From the NCBI GenBank assembly GCA_001804805.1, contig MHBH01000084.1, forward strand, positions 1 to 64,000: a stretch of 64,000 nt of DNA. Reading direction: 5' to 3'. Positions 17,480 through 27,136 of this stretch are shown here, one piece after another (the first letter of the stretch is position 1; every line of letters begins with the position of its first letter). The position numbers were made by a program, and so were the translations under genes. The stretch comes from Lentisphaerae bacterium GWF2_49_21. GTDB taxonomy: Bacteria > Verrucomicrobiota > Lentisphaeria > Victivallales > GWF2-50-93. A model generated the notes under the pieces. The model worked only from the letters and a program-made list of their open reading frames with translations. It searched no databases and had not been told where the DNA came from.

Positions 17480-18597
17480 ACGGAAGGCAGCGTTTCGCAG
17501 AAGTCATGAGTTATGGGAAACCGGACCGGACTCCCGTGCTTTATTTTGGGACCTGGCCGGAGACGAAGGTGCGCTGGAAGGAGGAGGGACTTGATGCCGT
17601 GATGATGAAAGGGGATTCGGCTGGCCCGCAGATCTCTGGAATGGATACCGACTGGGAGATGTCGCCCGACGGCAAGGGCAATATCTGGAACAGCCAGGGG
17701 CTGCTTGAATACCCGCCGCGTCCGCAAGGAAAATGGGAGACCATCGAGGAGGACGCGAGCACGAAGACCATGCGTACTCCGTTCGGGGGAATAGTGCAGG
17801 CCAGCAAGATAGGCAGCTCAATCTCGCACACTTTGAAACACGATCTCGATCCTACACGTGAATCCTGGGAAATTTATAAGAAGACTCTTGACTCTTCCGA
17901 CATATCCCGATGGCGTCCGGGCTGGGAGGAACGCATCAAGCAGATCAACTCTCGCGAACATATGACATGTTTCTTTGGAGGAAGTCTGTTTGGGCGTCTC
18001 CGCGATGCACTCGGGGTGGAAGCGATTTCATATCTGCCTTTCGACGATGCTGCCTTATACGAGGAGATGATCGAGTTTCAAGCAGAATTCTACATTGCAC
18101 TCAACAAACCGCTTCTCGAGAAGGCATCATTTGATTTCGCATATATCTTCGAGGATTGCTGTTTCAATACTGGACCGTTGCTTTCACCGGATCTCTACAG
18201 GACATATTTCGACAAGCGCTACCGCAGGATGAACGATTTCTACCATAAGATGGGCATTAAATATGTCCTGATAGATTCCGACGGCAAGATAGATGATCTG
18301 CTTCCGCTGTGGCTTGAAAGCGGGTTTGACATTATTTTCCCGATAGAAGTCGGAACTTGGAAAGCGAGTCCGGTGGCGTTCAGGAAAAAATACGGGAAGC
18401 GGATGCGCATGATGGGCGGTGTGGACAAGCATGTCATTCCCCACGGTGAAAAGGCTATCCGTGCGGAACTTGAGCCTTTGAAGGGAATTGTCGCCGAAGG
18501 CGGTTTCATCCCGATGCCGGATCACCGTATTCCTCCGGACTGCTCGATAGATCAGTTCAGGAAATACGTCAAGGTGTTCAAGGAAGTGTTCGGGTGA
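17476..18597 (+). CDS. URO-D-family protein (methyltransferase-like, not hemE)
   Basis: A 373-residue protein. The N-terminus MNGRQRFAEVMSYGKPDRTPVLYFG and the segments FDFAYIFEDCCFNTGPLLSPDLYRTYF and KYVLIDSDGKIDDLLPLWLESGFDIIFPIEVG fit the uroporphyrinogen-decarboxylase superfamily. It lacks the RxxGRY N-terminal signature of heme-pathway HemE. It resembles the MtaA/MtbA-like branch linked to corrinoid methyl transfer. The ending PDHRIPPDCSIDQFRKYVKVF is shared with the paralogue at 34918 (CDHRCPPDVSWENYVFYL). Coupled to the nucleoside hydrolase by ATGA overlap. Substrate unknown. Confidence 0.82.
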   Translation: MNGRQRFAEVMSYGKPDRTPVLYFGTWPETKVRWKEEGLDAVMMKGDSAGPQISGMDTDWEMSPDGKGNIWNSQGLLEYPPRPQGKWETIEEDASTKTMRTPFGGIVQASKIGSSISHTLKHDLDPTRESWEIYKKTLDSSDISRWRPGWEERIKQINSREHMTCFFGGSLFGRLRDALGVEAISYLPFDDAALYEEMIEFQAEFYIALNKPLLEKASFDFAYIFEDCCFNTGPLLSPDLYRTYFDKRYRRMNDFYHKMGIKYVLIDSDGKIDDLLPLWLESGFDIIFPIEVGTWKASPVAFRKKYGKRMRMMGGVDKHVIPHGEKAIRAELEPLKGIVAEGGFIPMPDHRIPPDCSIDQFRKYVKVFKEVFG

Positions 18598-18602
18598 ATG
18601 GG

Positions 18603-18858
18603 ATGTAACTTGTAACTGGTAACTAGAAACTTGAAATTTAAGGAGCGCTGGCGTCTCGCCGGCAACTTGTCCGACTATCTTCTCAGCGTAGGCTGGAGTC
18701 AGGCACTCCGCTTGAAGACTGAAGAACGCGCAAACATGCGCTACTACAAACGGAAAGCCCTTTTTGAACTCATAACGTTTTCTGTAGAGAAAAGGATTAA
18801 GTCCGTATAGGGGCGTGTTCTAATTCTCTGGTCTTCATCTTTCTACTGACTACTGACT
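18603..18858. repeat. Repeat-filled gap: D words, B hairpin, G hairpin, ACTGACT run
   Basis: GTAACTTGTAACTGGTAACT at 18605-18624, family B copy at 18642-18665, a degenerate J element (CTTCTCAGCGTAGGC) near 18677-18691, a family G unit GAACGCGCAAACATGCGC at about 18724-18741, and ACTGACTACTGACTACTAG at about 18844-18862, which touches the end of hisD. No gene is seen. Confidence 0.7.
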
Positions 18859-18859
18859 A

Positions 18860-20149
18860 CTAGTCTTTCCTAATCGTCGCGCTTCTGCCATGTGCATCCA
18901 GGCCCTCGACTTCTGCGAACTTCGCAATGTAGGGAAGTTCCTTCAGGAAGGATTTCTTGTCGTACTTGAGGATGCTCGATCTCCTGAAGAACTGTTCGAC
19001 CGTGAGCCCGCTGAAATATTTCGCGGTTCCGGCTGTTGGCAGGACATGGCTCGGTCCGGCGACAAAGTCACCGACCGGCTCAGGCGTCCATTCTCCGATG
19101 AAAATAGCTCCTGCAGAATTTATCTCTTCCGCAATGGATTCAGCTTTTCCACATAATATCTCAAGGTGTTCGGGCGCGTAGCGGTTTGCGATATCAACAG
19201 AATCCGCGATGTTCCTGACGAGGATGAAGAAAGCCCCGTTCGCCAGGACTTTGGAGACCGGTCCGGAACGTTTGAGCGTTGCCGACTGGGCAACAAGTTG
19301 CCTTTTGACTTTTTCAATCAAAGAAGCTGAGTCTGTTACGAGCACAGCCTGTTCAAGTCCGCTCCCATGTTCAGCCTGTGAAAGCATATCGGCGGCGATG
19401 AAGTCCGGACGGGATGACTTGTCGGCTATCACCATTATTTCGGAAGGTCCGGCGATCATGTCGATCGCGACATCGCCATAGACAATTTTCTTTGCGGCTG
19501 TGACATACGCGTTTCCGGGCCCGACTATCTTGTCGACTTTCCTTATCGTCCTCGTTCCATAGGCGAGTGCGGCAATGGCATATACACCACCGAGTCTGTA
19601 GATCTCGGTGGCTCCGGATTTTGAAAGCGCATAGAGCAGTGCGGGATGTATCTTGCCTTCCTTGTTCGGAGGCGTAGCGGCGACAATTTCCCTGACGCCT
19701 GCGGTTTTCGCAATTGCGACCGTGTGGACTGATGTTGAAATGAGGGGTGCCGTGCCGCCGGGAATATATGCGCCGATCCGGTTGAGGGGAGAATATTTTT
19801 CTCCGAGGGAGACTCCGGGCCTCGGCGAGAATGTCCAGTTTTCAGGAATACGTGCTTTTGCGAAAGTCGCAACATTACTTATTGCGACGTCGATGGCTTT
19901 CTTAGTTGAAGAATCAATTTCAGCGCTTGCCCTGCGGATCTCGGAGTCCGATACGCAGAACTGTGACGGGCTGAGTTTCGCCGAATCGAACTTCAGTAGA
20001 TACTTCAAGACAGCCTTGTCGCCGTTCTTCCTTACATCATCGACGATCTGCCTGACAGGCTTTTCAATATTTGCAGGGCACGCCTGCCTGGTGAAAAGTC
20101 TTTCAAGTTCAGGTTTGAAGCATTTATCTTTGAAACTGATAATCTTCAT
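18860..20149 (-). CDS. hisD: Histidinol dehydrogenase
   Basis: A 429-residue protein of full family length. It oxidises L-histidinol to L-histidine with two NAD+, the last two steps of histidine synthesis, in the cytoplasm. Visible motifs are GAYIPGGTAPLISTSVH, GPGNAYVTAAKK and GPSEIMVIAD, and the zinc and catalytic residues Gln258 and His261 (LSQAEHGSG), Glu327-His328 (YAPEHLE), Asp361 (VGDFVAGPSH) and His420 (DAHGRSA). All are at the expected spacing. No other his gene is adjacent, so hisD is outside a his operon here. It is transcribed away from the URO-D gene region. Confidence 0.97.
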   Translation of the reverse strand: MKIISFKDKCFKPELERLFTRQACPANIEKPVRQIVDDVRKNGDKAVLKYLLKFDSAKLSPSQFCVSDSEIRRASAEIDSSTKKAIDVAISNVATFAKARIPENWTFSPRPGVSLGEKYSPLNRIGAYIPGGTAPLISTSVHTVAIAKTAGVREIVAATPPNKEGKIHPALLYALSKSGATEIYRLGGVYAIAALAYGTRTIRKVDKIVGPGNAYVTAAKKIVYGDVAIDMIAGPSEIMVIADKSSRPDFIAADMLSQAEHGSGLEQAVLVTDSASLIEKVKRQLVAQSATLKRSGPVSKVLANGAFFILVRNIADSVDIANRYAPEHLEILCGKAESIAEEINSAGAIFIGEWTPEPVGDFVAGPSHVLPTAGTAKYFSGLTVEQFFRRSSILKYDKKSFLKELPYIAKFAEVEGLDAHGRSATIRKD

Positions 20150-20224
20150 TTGTACATATCCATATTTATTTTGGTAAATCTACACTTGGAAAGGATATTT
20201 GCCATGTTGGCGGAAGCAGAATCG

Positions 20225-23200
20225 TCACCGGGCAGCGTTGATTTTCCTGTTGTACTGCTCCTCAAGATCGGCGATCTTCTTCTGATACTCCTCCTTGACA
20301 GCCCTGTATTTTCCCTTGCTGGTGGGATATTCGCCGGGGGTTATGACCGTAGCACCGCACCCGATGCATGACCATCCCGTGCCGTCCCAGGAATGGGTCG
20401 CCTTCTTGCCGCACTGCGGGCATGGCATGCTGACGCCTTTGGTTTCCAGCGTCTTCAACTCGGCGCGGATCGCATCGAGCTTGGTATTGCCTTCAGCCTT
20501 GAGGGCGGCAATTTTATCGTCGCGTTCCTTGGTAAGCTTCTCTTTTGTGTCACTCTTGTTCAGTTCAGTGGTTTCAAAATCCTTGTCCGGTTTTGATGCG
20601 TTCCTCAAAAGGGCGCTGTATTCCTCCGTATATGATTTACCGTTACTTGTCTTGGTGTTGCTGGCGTTCATGCTGTATCCGCATTTCGGGCAGAACACCT
20701 TGGACTTCAGGGAATCCTCGCCGCCGGTAAGATATGCGGACATCGGGTCATTGCCGCATTTCGGGCATGGCCTGTTGGAAGCCTCTTCCATTAGGTTGTA
20801 GAATTCCTTTAGTAGAGCATCGGCGCTTTTTGCCGAAGCCTGTTTTTCCTTTTTGACATCCTGGATCTGTTTTTCAGTCTTTTGCTGGAGAGGTTTCGGT
20901 TTCTCAGGCTCCGCAAGCTTCCTCAGCGGAATAGTAGCGGTATAAAGATTACTTTTGGAGGCGTTGACATTGAGACTCCTACGCTTGCCCTCGTAGCCCG
21001 GCGCGGAGACATCGACCTCGTATGTGCCGGACGGGATGCTGGAGAACTTGACGCTCGAACCGCTGCCGTTGTAAGAGTTGTAGCCGTTCAGCTTGACGGA
21101 CGCCCTTACCGGGGATCCATCTTCCTCATCGACGATCTTCAAGGAGACATCCGCCTCCTTCTTTTCCATAGGAAGGACTATCTCCTTTTCCTTCTTTACG
21201 TTCTTGCAGCTGTCATCCGCCTTTGCTATCCTGTCCTTCAGGAACTGGAAGCTGTTGATCCTGGAATCTGCATCGCCTTTCAGATCGACTTTCGAACTGC
21301 GATTCTTCTCCTCCTCCTCAGCATCCTTCAATGCCCGTCTGGCGACATTGATGTCGGCCAGTGCGGCCCTTGCCCTCCGCTGTTCCTCCGGATCCGTGCT
21401 CTTCAGGGAATCCTGGATTTCCTTTTCCATCCTATCGAGCTGCGTTTTGAAGCCGGTAAATGCCTCGGCCTTGGCGCCGCCGGTCTCAGCCTGCTGCTTG
21501 TCCGCGGTCTCCTTCGCCTTTGCGGCTATTCTGCGGTCGTAGATCGTCCCGCCGATGGAGGTGCCGATATCATTTATATTGACAAGCGGCTGTACGGTGA
21601 CTCCATATACGAACTCTCCGCCCGTCCTTGCAAGATAGTTGTTGAACATCCTGAGCCTTGCGGCGGTCAGGGATGGCTTTTCTCCACGGCCAACGGCTTC
21701 CTCATACTTTACGAGTTCCTTGAAGGCTTCGTCATATGCGATAGTACCGGCGCCGACAACGACTCCGACAGCAGGAACACGGATGCCGATTATTGCCACT
21801 CCTGCAGCAGCGCCCTTTGCGGAATACTTGAGAATTGGATTTGCATCGTCGGGCAGCATCTCGCCCGCCTGGTTCCACCAGGTCACGGCGTTGACGAGGC
21901 CGTCCGCGATGTCGACTCCGTTGCGGAACTTGGGACTGTTTACCAAGCTGGGCCTGACCTGCGCCGGAGGCGGATCAAGATTAAACTGCTCGTTGATCTG
22001 CTTGTTTCCGGGGATTTCTGCGGTGAAGGAATCAATCAGTTTCGTCCTGCTTTTCTTGACCAGGATCTCCTGGACCTTGCTTTTCGGAATCCTCTCTCCG
22101 GTGTTCTGGCTTATGAATTCGATATCTCCGGACTGGCTTATTGTCTTCTTCACGGGTTCGCCCTTGACATAGGAGAGCACCTCTTCGCCCTGATTGCTGA
22201 CCACGCCTTTTTCACCGGCATGGCGCTTCTGCCTGAAGTCGTTCAGATCATCCATGTTCTTGTTGAAGGAGTCCTTTGCGGTCTTGAGTTTCTCCTTGGC
22301 TTTTTCCAATCCATCCAGATCATGTTTCTTTACGGCTTCGCCGCATTCCTTCTTCGCATCCTGCATCTCCTTCCATGAATCGTTCCTCTTCTTTGCGAGA
22401 TCCGCATCCCTGGCGTCTGCCACCTTCTGCGTCTCCGTGAAGCAGTCCTTGACAGTCTCCTTGATCCTGTTCTGGAGATCCGTCTTCGAAGTCGTGGTGC
22501 GGACACCCAGTTCCTCGGGAACTTCACCATTGTACAGCCTGTCGCATTTATCGAGAAGGTCTTGGAGCTCCTTTTTCCTGGCAGGAGGTGCGTTCTCGAG
22601 ATTGCTGCCGTAGGTGTTCCTTATCATGCGGCCTGTCATCTTTCCGGTCTCCTGCCAGTTGACATATGACATGTCCTTGGCATCCTTGAAGAGGTTGCCG
22701 GTAGCTTTCTTCATGTTGTCCAGGTTGAAGACATGCTTGTCGGAGACCTTCAGCGTGCCGTCCGGCTGTGGCTCCACTGAAATGAAGATCTCCTTGTCGT
22801 TTGCGCGGCTGTACGGGAATTCGTTCGTGGGCTTGCTCCTGTGGATGACTATGTTGTCCTTGAGAAGCTCGATCGCTCCGTCGGCGCGCAGCTTGTATGG
22901 GATCTTGTTGTCCTTCATCCTTTTCAAAAGCGCTATGAAATCCTCGTCGTCGCGGATCGTCTTCAGCTGTCCAGTCTTCAGCGTGCCCTCATAGTCGCCG
23001 AAATATCCCTGTCCTTTCCTGGGATCGCGTCCGGTGAACACGAAATCATCCTCAGTGAGCCCCATGTCACCGAGCAGTTTCTTCATCTTGTCGGCGCGAT
23101 TTTCCATACTGATGTTCTCGTTCTGCCAGTCCTGCCTTGCAGCCTGGTATTCGGCCGGATCCGTGACGCCTTTTTTCCTTAACTCGGATATTTTTCCTTC

Positions 23201-23341
23201 AAGGACCTTTTCGCGTGCGTCCTTCCAGTCGGCATGGCTTGCGAAATTCCTGGGAGCCTGGGCATGTAGGAATACAGGAAGCAGGAGAACGAGCGTTGAC
23301 GCCAGGAGGAACTGTTTGAAAAATTTAACAGGTATTTTCAT
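20225..23341 (-). CDS. Large exported protein with PEGA-like domain and C-terminal zinc ribbons
   Basis: A 1038-residue protein. The N-terminal signal (about 1-27, FLLASTLVLLLPVFLHAQA) predicts export. Long charged helical stretches (about 270-400, 600-700) suggest coiled coils. A short hydrophobic Ala/Gly/Val segment (about 505-535, GAAAGVAIIGIRVPAVGVVVGAGTI) could insert in a membrane. Around 730-810 is a PEGA or carboxypeptidase-regulatory-like beta domain (SLKIVDEEDGSPVRASVKLNG, IPSGTYEVDVSAPGYEGK). The C-terminus has Cys pairs of zinc ribbons: CPKCGNDP with CPKCGYS, and CPQCGKK with CIGCG. Zinc ribbons in a signal-bearing protein are unusual. The ATG directly abuts the stop of the TPR gene upstream, so the two are cotranscribed. 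Function unknown. Confidence 0.72.
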   Translation of the reverse strand: MKIPVKFFKQFLLASTLVLLLPVFLHAQAPRNFASHADWKDAREKVLEGKISELRKKGVTDPAEYQAARQDWQNENISMENRADKMKKLLGDMGLTEDDFVFTGRDPRKGQGYFGDYEGTLKTGQLKTIRDDEDFIALLKRMKDNKIPYKLRADGAIELLKDNIVIHRSKPTNEFPYSRANDKEIFISVEPQPDGTLKVSDKHVFNLDNMKKATGNLFKDAKDMSYVNWQETGKMTGRMIRNTYGSNLENAPPARKKELQDLLDKCDRLYNGEVPEELGVRTTTSKTDLQNRIKETVKDCFTETQKVADARDADLAKKRNDSWKEMQDAKKECGEAVKKHDLDGLEKAKEKLKTAKDSFNKNMDDLNDFRQKRHAGEKGVVSNQGEEVLSYVKGEPVKKTISQSGDIEFISQNTGERIPKSKVQEILVKKSRTKLIDSFTAEIPGNKQINEQFNLDPPPAQVRPSLVNSPKFRNGVDIADGLVNAVTWWNQAGEMLPDDANPILKYSAKGAAAGVAIIGIRVPAVGVVVGAGTIAYDEAFKELVKYEEAVGRGEKPSLTAARLRMFNNYLARTGGEFVYGVTVQPLVNINDIGTSIGGTIYDRRIAAKAKETADKQQAETGGAKAEAFTGFKTQLDRMEKEIQDSLKSTDPEEQRRARAALADINVARRALKDAEEEEKNRSSKVDLKGDADSRINSFQFLKDRIAKADDSCKNVKKEKEIVLPMEKKEADVSLKIVDEEDGSPVRASVKLNGYNSYNGSGSSVKFSSIPSGTYEVDVSAPGYEGKRRSLNVNASKSNLYTATIPLRKLAEPEKPKPLQQKTEKQIQDVKKEKQASAKSADALLKEFYNLMEEASNRPCPKCGNDPMSAYLTGGEDSLKSKVFCPKCGYSMNASNTKTSNGKSYTEEYSALLRNASKPDKDFETTELNKSDTKEKLTKERDDKIAALKAEGNTKLDAIRAELKTLETKGVSMPCPQCGKKATHSWDGTGWSCIGCGATVITPGEYPTSKGKYRAVKEEYQKKIADLEEQYNRKINAAR

Positions 23342-24310
23342 TTACATGCCTTTCTCCAGAAGGCTTGCCGCATAATTCTTGTTGAGTCCGCCTGCGGATA
23401 TGACTTTTCGGAGTTCAGCCTCGGCCTCGTCCTTTTTACCCATCTTGAATTTCAAAGTGGCCAGGGAGATCCTTGCGGTCTCGTTGTCCGGCGAGTTCTT
23501 CAGGATCCGCTGGAGCGATGCACATCCTTTTTCGGCCTGCGAATCGAGCAGGTAGCACATTGAGAGCGACTTTATGACAGGAGGATTGTTTGCAAGGGCT
23601 GGATTCGACTGCAGGATCTTTTCGAGGAGTTCCGCGGCAGAGGCGAATCTTTCCTGTCTGAAATAGCAGTCGGAGAGGAGCAGCGACGCCTGGATGTTCC
23701 CCGGATCGGCCTCGAGGGCCTTCAAAAGATATCCTTCTGCTGCGAGCTGCGAGTCATAATCGTTGCCGATCTGGGAATAGAGTTTTCCTGCGAGGATGCT
23801 GTATCTGGCGTTCGATGGTTCAATGACGGCTGCGGACTCGGCGTAGGATATGGATTTCAAGTAGAGATCTCTGTCATTTGTTTCAAGGGCTGTCTTTGAC
23901 ATTTCGACCGCCTGTTCGAAACGTTTTTTTGCGAGTTTCGCAGGATCCTCTGCGGGGATTTTTGCTGCCACGTGCTTTGTTTCAGCTGGTTTCTCTATTG
24001 TCCTGGCAGCTTCGGACTTCCTTTCAGGAGTTTTCCCTGCCGTCCTGCTGTCTCCAGTGAAAGTGGGCAGGTAATCCGAGTCGTCTGAAGTTGAAGTGCC
24101 GGATTTTGCAGGAACTGCGCTTGAAACGGTAAAATAAACCAGCAGGCTCAGTGAAATCAGGCATAGGAATCCTGAAAGCAGGGATGATATTATGAAGAAC
24201 AGCTTAATGGGCAGGGAATTCTTTTTCCATCTCGCGACAAGCAGAACGGCGAAGATGAGAGCTGACAATCCGAAAAGAATCAGAAGGAAGCCTGTTATAA
24301 GGAATTTCAT
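23342..24310 (-). CDS. Membrane-anchored TPR protein
   Basis: A 322-residue protein. Two N-terminal transmembrane helices (about 3-25 LITGFLLILFGLSALIFAVLLVA and 34-62) precede a linker (about 70-120). TPR helices fill the rest (RYSILAGKLYSQIGNDYDSQLAAEGYLLKALEADPGNIQASLLLSDCYFRQERFASAAELLEKIL, then NNPPVIKSLSMCYLLDSQAEKG). TPRs bind proteins. It is followed with zero spacing by the PEGA/zinc-ribbon gene, so the two products probably work together at the inner membrane. Confidence 0.82.
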   Translation of the reverse strand: MKFLITGFLLILFGLSALIFAVLLVARWKKNSLPIKLFFIISSLLSGFLCLISLSLLVYFTVSSAVPAKSGTSTSDDSDYLPTFTGDSRTAGKTPERKSEAARTIEKPAETKHVAAKIPAEDPAKLAKKRFEQAVEMSKTALETNDRDLYLKSISYAESAAVIEPSNARYSILAGKLYSQIGNDYDSQLAAEGYLLKALEADPGNIQASLLLSDCYFRQERFASAAELLEKILQSNPALANNPPVIKSLSMCYLLDSQAEKGCASLQRILKNSPDNETARISLATLKFKMGKKDEAEAELRKVISAGGLNKNYAASLLEKGM

Positions 24311-24449
24311 TTATAGGAACTCCGTGTCCAGAAACATTATTTAATAATTCTACAGGCTTTACGCGCCAATTCAAGAATCAAATGTTTGAATACAAAAAAC
24401 TCTGTGGTATTTTCAGAGCCAGGAGAGGGGGACAGCTAAGGATGGTTAA

Positions 24450-26099
24450 ATGGCGGAATCTGAAAACTTGAATCAAGAAGAAAAGCATGAGGCGAGTGGC
24501 ATTGCGGCTTTCCTGAAAAGAATCTTCGGGCACATAAGCTACAGGTATCATATCGGGCCCCGGCTGAAGATCCATATAAACAGCCTGATGATAGTTTTTC
24601 CTGCCTTTGCCCAATATCTTTTCTTTGACGAACTGGAATACCTGGTTGCATTTGTGCTCTGTGCCGCATTCCTGTCGTCTCTTTTCCTGCTTGCAAAAGC
24701 GAGACTGCTTCTAACGTTGCCGTTCGTATTCATGTCCTTCATCTATACGCTGTTCCTGGTCATATACTCTAAATCGCTCGGAGTCACCAGCATAATGGCA
24801 CTTTTCAACACTAAGCTCGAAGCCATGGTCGGATTCGCGACATCTCCGAAAATGATCACGGGGACCATGGCTTTCATCATTGTCCTCCTCCTGTATGTGC
24901 GCTTCATCATTTTGAAGGGGGCTGGCGAGGGGAAGGAGGAGCTTGTTCCCAAGAATAAAAGATATATTCCATTATTATTTCTTATAGCAGTTCCGGTCTT
25001 CTTCATACTGGAAATGAGCTATTTCAAAAAGGCATATCCCTTCTCGTTCATGTATGATTCCGGTTCCTATATGAAAATCCTGTCGGAGATGAAGAAGAGC
25101 AGTTCGGCCCCGTATTTCTTCGAAGGAAGGCTGGACAGCAGGTTCAAGGACAACACGGGGATCTTCATACTTGTCCTGGGAGAGTCTTCAAGGAGGGCCT
25201 CCTGGTCGCTATACGGATATAAGAGGAAGACCAATGTATTCATGAAGTCCTTCCTGGACAAATATCCTGACAACATCTTTCTTTTCAAAAACTATATCAC
25301 CACCGGACAGACCACCTATCCTTCGATGATGAGCTTGTTTTCAGTCATGCCGTCCAAGGACTTCGCTGAAATCCCGAAATATCCGAGCTTTGTGAGGATA
25401 ATGAAGAATGTTGCATACAAAACATACTTCCTCTCGACTTATGATAACATCTTCCTCAACTACATATATGCAGACGAGAACATCATCACCCCGTCTGATG
25501 ATGACGTTTCCCTGCTGCCGACCATGAAGAAGGTCATCTCCGAGGAGACGCACAGCCATAAGAAGCTGATCGTCATGCATCTGAAAGGAAGCCACTTCGC
25601 GTTCAGCGACTACAACTACACCTATAAGGACTACATCTTCCCGAGCGACAATCCGATAATGGACAAGTATGACAATTCATTAGTGCATACGGACATCCTT
25701 CTCAAGGAAATAGCCGATGAAATCATGAAGAATCCCGAACCGATCTGTGTATGGTACATGTCGGACCATGGCGAAAACCTCAATGATTTCGGGGATGGCA
25801 ACTATGGACATGGATGCGGAGGATTCACATGCTATGAGCTTGAAATCCCCTCGGTGATGATCTACAACAACGCATACCTGGAAAAGTACCCCAAGATAAG
25901 GACGGTTTTTAATAATAGGAATTTCACGGTCTCTCATAGCAATGTTTCACATACCATAATGGGCCTTTGCGGGCTTTATCCGCGGGAATACAAGAAGAAC
26001 TTCGATCTGTCTTCGGACAACTACAGGTATGAGGAGCCATATGTCATAGACGTTGATCTTTTCCCGATTAAATATTCAAAAGCAAAGATACAGGACTGA
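24450..26099 (+). CDS. LPS-type phosphoethanolamine transferase (EptA-like sulfatase-fold enzyme)
   Basis: A 549-residue protein. N-terminal transmembrane helices lie between about 45 and 205 (LMIVFPAFAQYLFF, LVAFVLCAAFLSSLFLLA, RYIPLLFLIAVPVFFIL). The periplasmic alkaline-phosphatase-fold domain has VLGESSRRASWSLYGY (Glu245, metal ligand), TTGQTTYPSMMSLFS (Thr288 or Thr289 as the likely phosphorylated nucleophile) and YMSDHGENLND (Asp439-His440, metal ligands). Family members move phosphoethanolamine from phosphatidylethanolamine onto lipid A or core sugars. The exact acceptor cannot be told. The stop is followed after 2 nt by the next ATG, so it is cotranscribed with the pseudouridine synthase. 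Confidence 0.9.
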   Translation: MAESENLNQEEKHEASGIAAFLKRIFGHISYRYHIGPRLKIHINSLMIVFPAFAQYLFFDELEYLVAFVLCAAFLSSLFLLAKARLLLTLPFVFMSFIYTLFLVIYSKSLGVTSIMALFNTKLEAMVGFATSPKMITGTMAFIIVLLLYVRFIILKGAGEGKEELVPKNKRYIPLLFLIAVPVFFILEMSYFKKAYPFSFMYDSGSYMKILSEMKKSSSAPYFFEGRLDSRFKDNTGIFILVLGESSRRASWSLYGYKRKTNVFMKSFLDKYPDNIFLFKNYITTGQTTYPSMMSLFSVMPSKDFAEIPKYPSFVRIMKNVAYKTYFLSTYDNIFLNYIYADENIITPSDDDVSLLPTMKKVISEETHSHKKLIVMHLKGSHFAFSDYNYTYKDYIFPSDNPIMDKYDNSLVHTDILLKEIADEIMKNPEPICVWYMSDHGENLNDFGDGNYGHGCGGFTCYELEIPSVMIYNNAYLEKYPKIRTVFNNRNFTVSHSNVSHTIMGLCGLYPREYKKNFDLSSDNYRYEEPYVIDVDLFPIKYSKAKIQD

Positions 26100-26101
26100 G
26101 C

Positions 26102-27061
26102 ATGGCCAGTGCAGCAGACAAAGATTCCGCCAGGAAGGCTGTCACCTGCGCCGAGGCCTCCGATACCGGAAAACGACTCGATTCCTATCTTGCCGGAAGA
26201 TTCACCTATCATTCACGGACTGAATGGCAGAAGATGATAAGCGGCGGGAAGATACGACTCAACGGAGCCGTGGCGAGGAGTTCCCGGAAAATTGCTGGCG
26301 GCGACAGGATTGAATATGACACCGCAGGCATTGTGGAACCTGAAGTCGACGGGAATTTCCAGATCATCTTTTCCGACGAACATCTGATCGTGGTTTCAAA
26401 ACCGGGAAATCTTCCCTGCCATCCCTCAGGCCCCTTTTTCAAGAACACACTGTGGCATATGCTTGCCGGTAAATTCGGGAAGACATATTTCGTCAACAGG
26501 ATCGACCGGGAGACGTCAGGGCTTGTTATTATCGCCAGGAGTCCCCGGATAGCCTCCGAAATGTCGGAATCCCATGCTGACATCAGGAAAAAGTATATTG
26601 CAGTCGTTCACGGCAGGTTTCCGGCGGACTGCCATGCGAGAGGATTCATGTGTGCGGACACGGCAAGCGCGATCAGGAAGAAACGGAGATTCTACCAGGG
26701 GCCTCAGGCGGGGAAGGATGATGAATATTCCGAAGGCATATTCAAGTTCCTCGAGTCTAAGGGCGGCCTCAGCATTGTTGAGGTGGAGCTTGTGACAGGA
26801 CGGCTGCACCAGATACGCGCCACGCTTTCTTTCCTTGGATTCCCGCTGGTAGGAGACAAGATCTACGGTCTGGATGAGAACTTCTATCTGAGGTTCATAG
26901 AGGGCTCGATGACCGATGAAGACAAGGTGAAGCTCATGATTGGAAGACAGGCGCTGCACTCATCAAGCCTTGAATTTACCCATCCTGTCAATGGCGAGGA
27001 TATGCTTTTAAATGCCGATCTGCCGGAGGACATGAAAAACCTGATAAATAAGGAAGGCTGA
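26102..27061 (+). CDS. RluA-family RNA pseudouridine synthase
   Basis: A 319-residue protein. An N-terminal S4 RNA-binding domain (about 20-75, RLDSYLAGRFTYHSRTEWQKMISGGKIRLNGAVARSSRKIAGGDRI) is followed by the catalytic domain with YFVNRIDRETSGLVIIARS, where the Asp of RID-R-TSG is the catalytic residue. LVTGRLHQIRATLSFLGFPLVGDKIYG is the family's second signature. It converts uridine to pseudouridine in rRNA or tRNA in the cytoplasm; the target site is not known. The overlap-like spacing with the transferase gene gives an odd pair, envelope plus RNA modification, probably a mere transcriptional neighbour. Confidence 0.93.
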   Translation: MASAADKDSARKAVTCAEASDTGKRLDSYLAGRFTYHSRTEWQKMISGGKIRLNGAVARSSRKIAGGDRIEYDTAGIVEPEVDGNFQIIFSDEHLIVVSKPGNLPCHPSGPFFKNTLWHMLAGKFGKTYFVNRIDRETSGLVIIARSPRIASEMSESHADIRKKYIAVVHGRFPADCHARGFMCADTASAIRKKRRFYQGPQAGKDDEYSEGIFKFLESKGGLSIVEVELVTGRLHQIRATLSFLGFPLVGDKIYGLDENFYLRFIEGSMTDEDKVKLMIGRQALHSSSLEFTHPVNGEDMLLNADLPEDMKNLINKEG

Positions 27062-27136
27062 TTTTATATTAGATTAATTGAAAAAGACGGAAGAGAGTTT
27101 ATTTTTATATCTGATATGTTTTTATAAAGGATTGTT

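Noticed and set aside
17476-18597. Heme-pathway hemE
   Set aside because: The N-terminal RxxGRY-type signature is missing and the C-terminal DHRxPPD motif places it with the methyltransferase-like branch. The same holds for 34918-36039.
20882-22378. Long plus-strand open frame of 498 codons
   Set aside because: It lies antisense to the exported PEGA/zinc-ribbon gene, has no signal, domain or ribosome binding site, and its composition is that of a mirror frame of a codon-biased gene.
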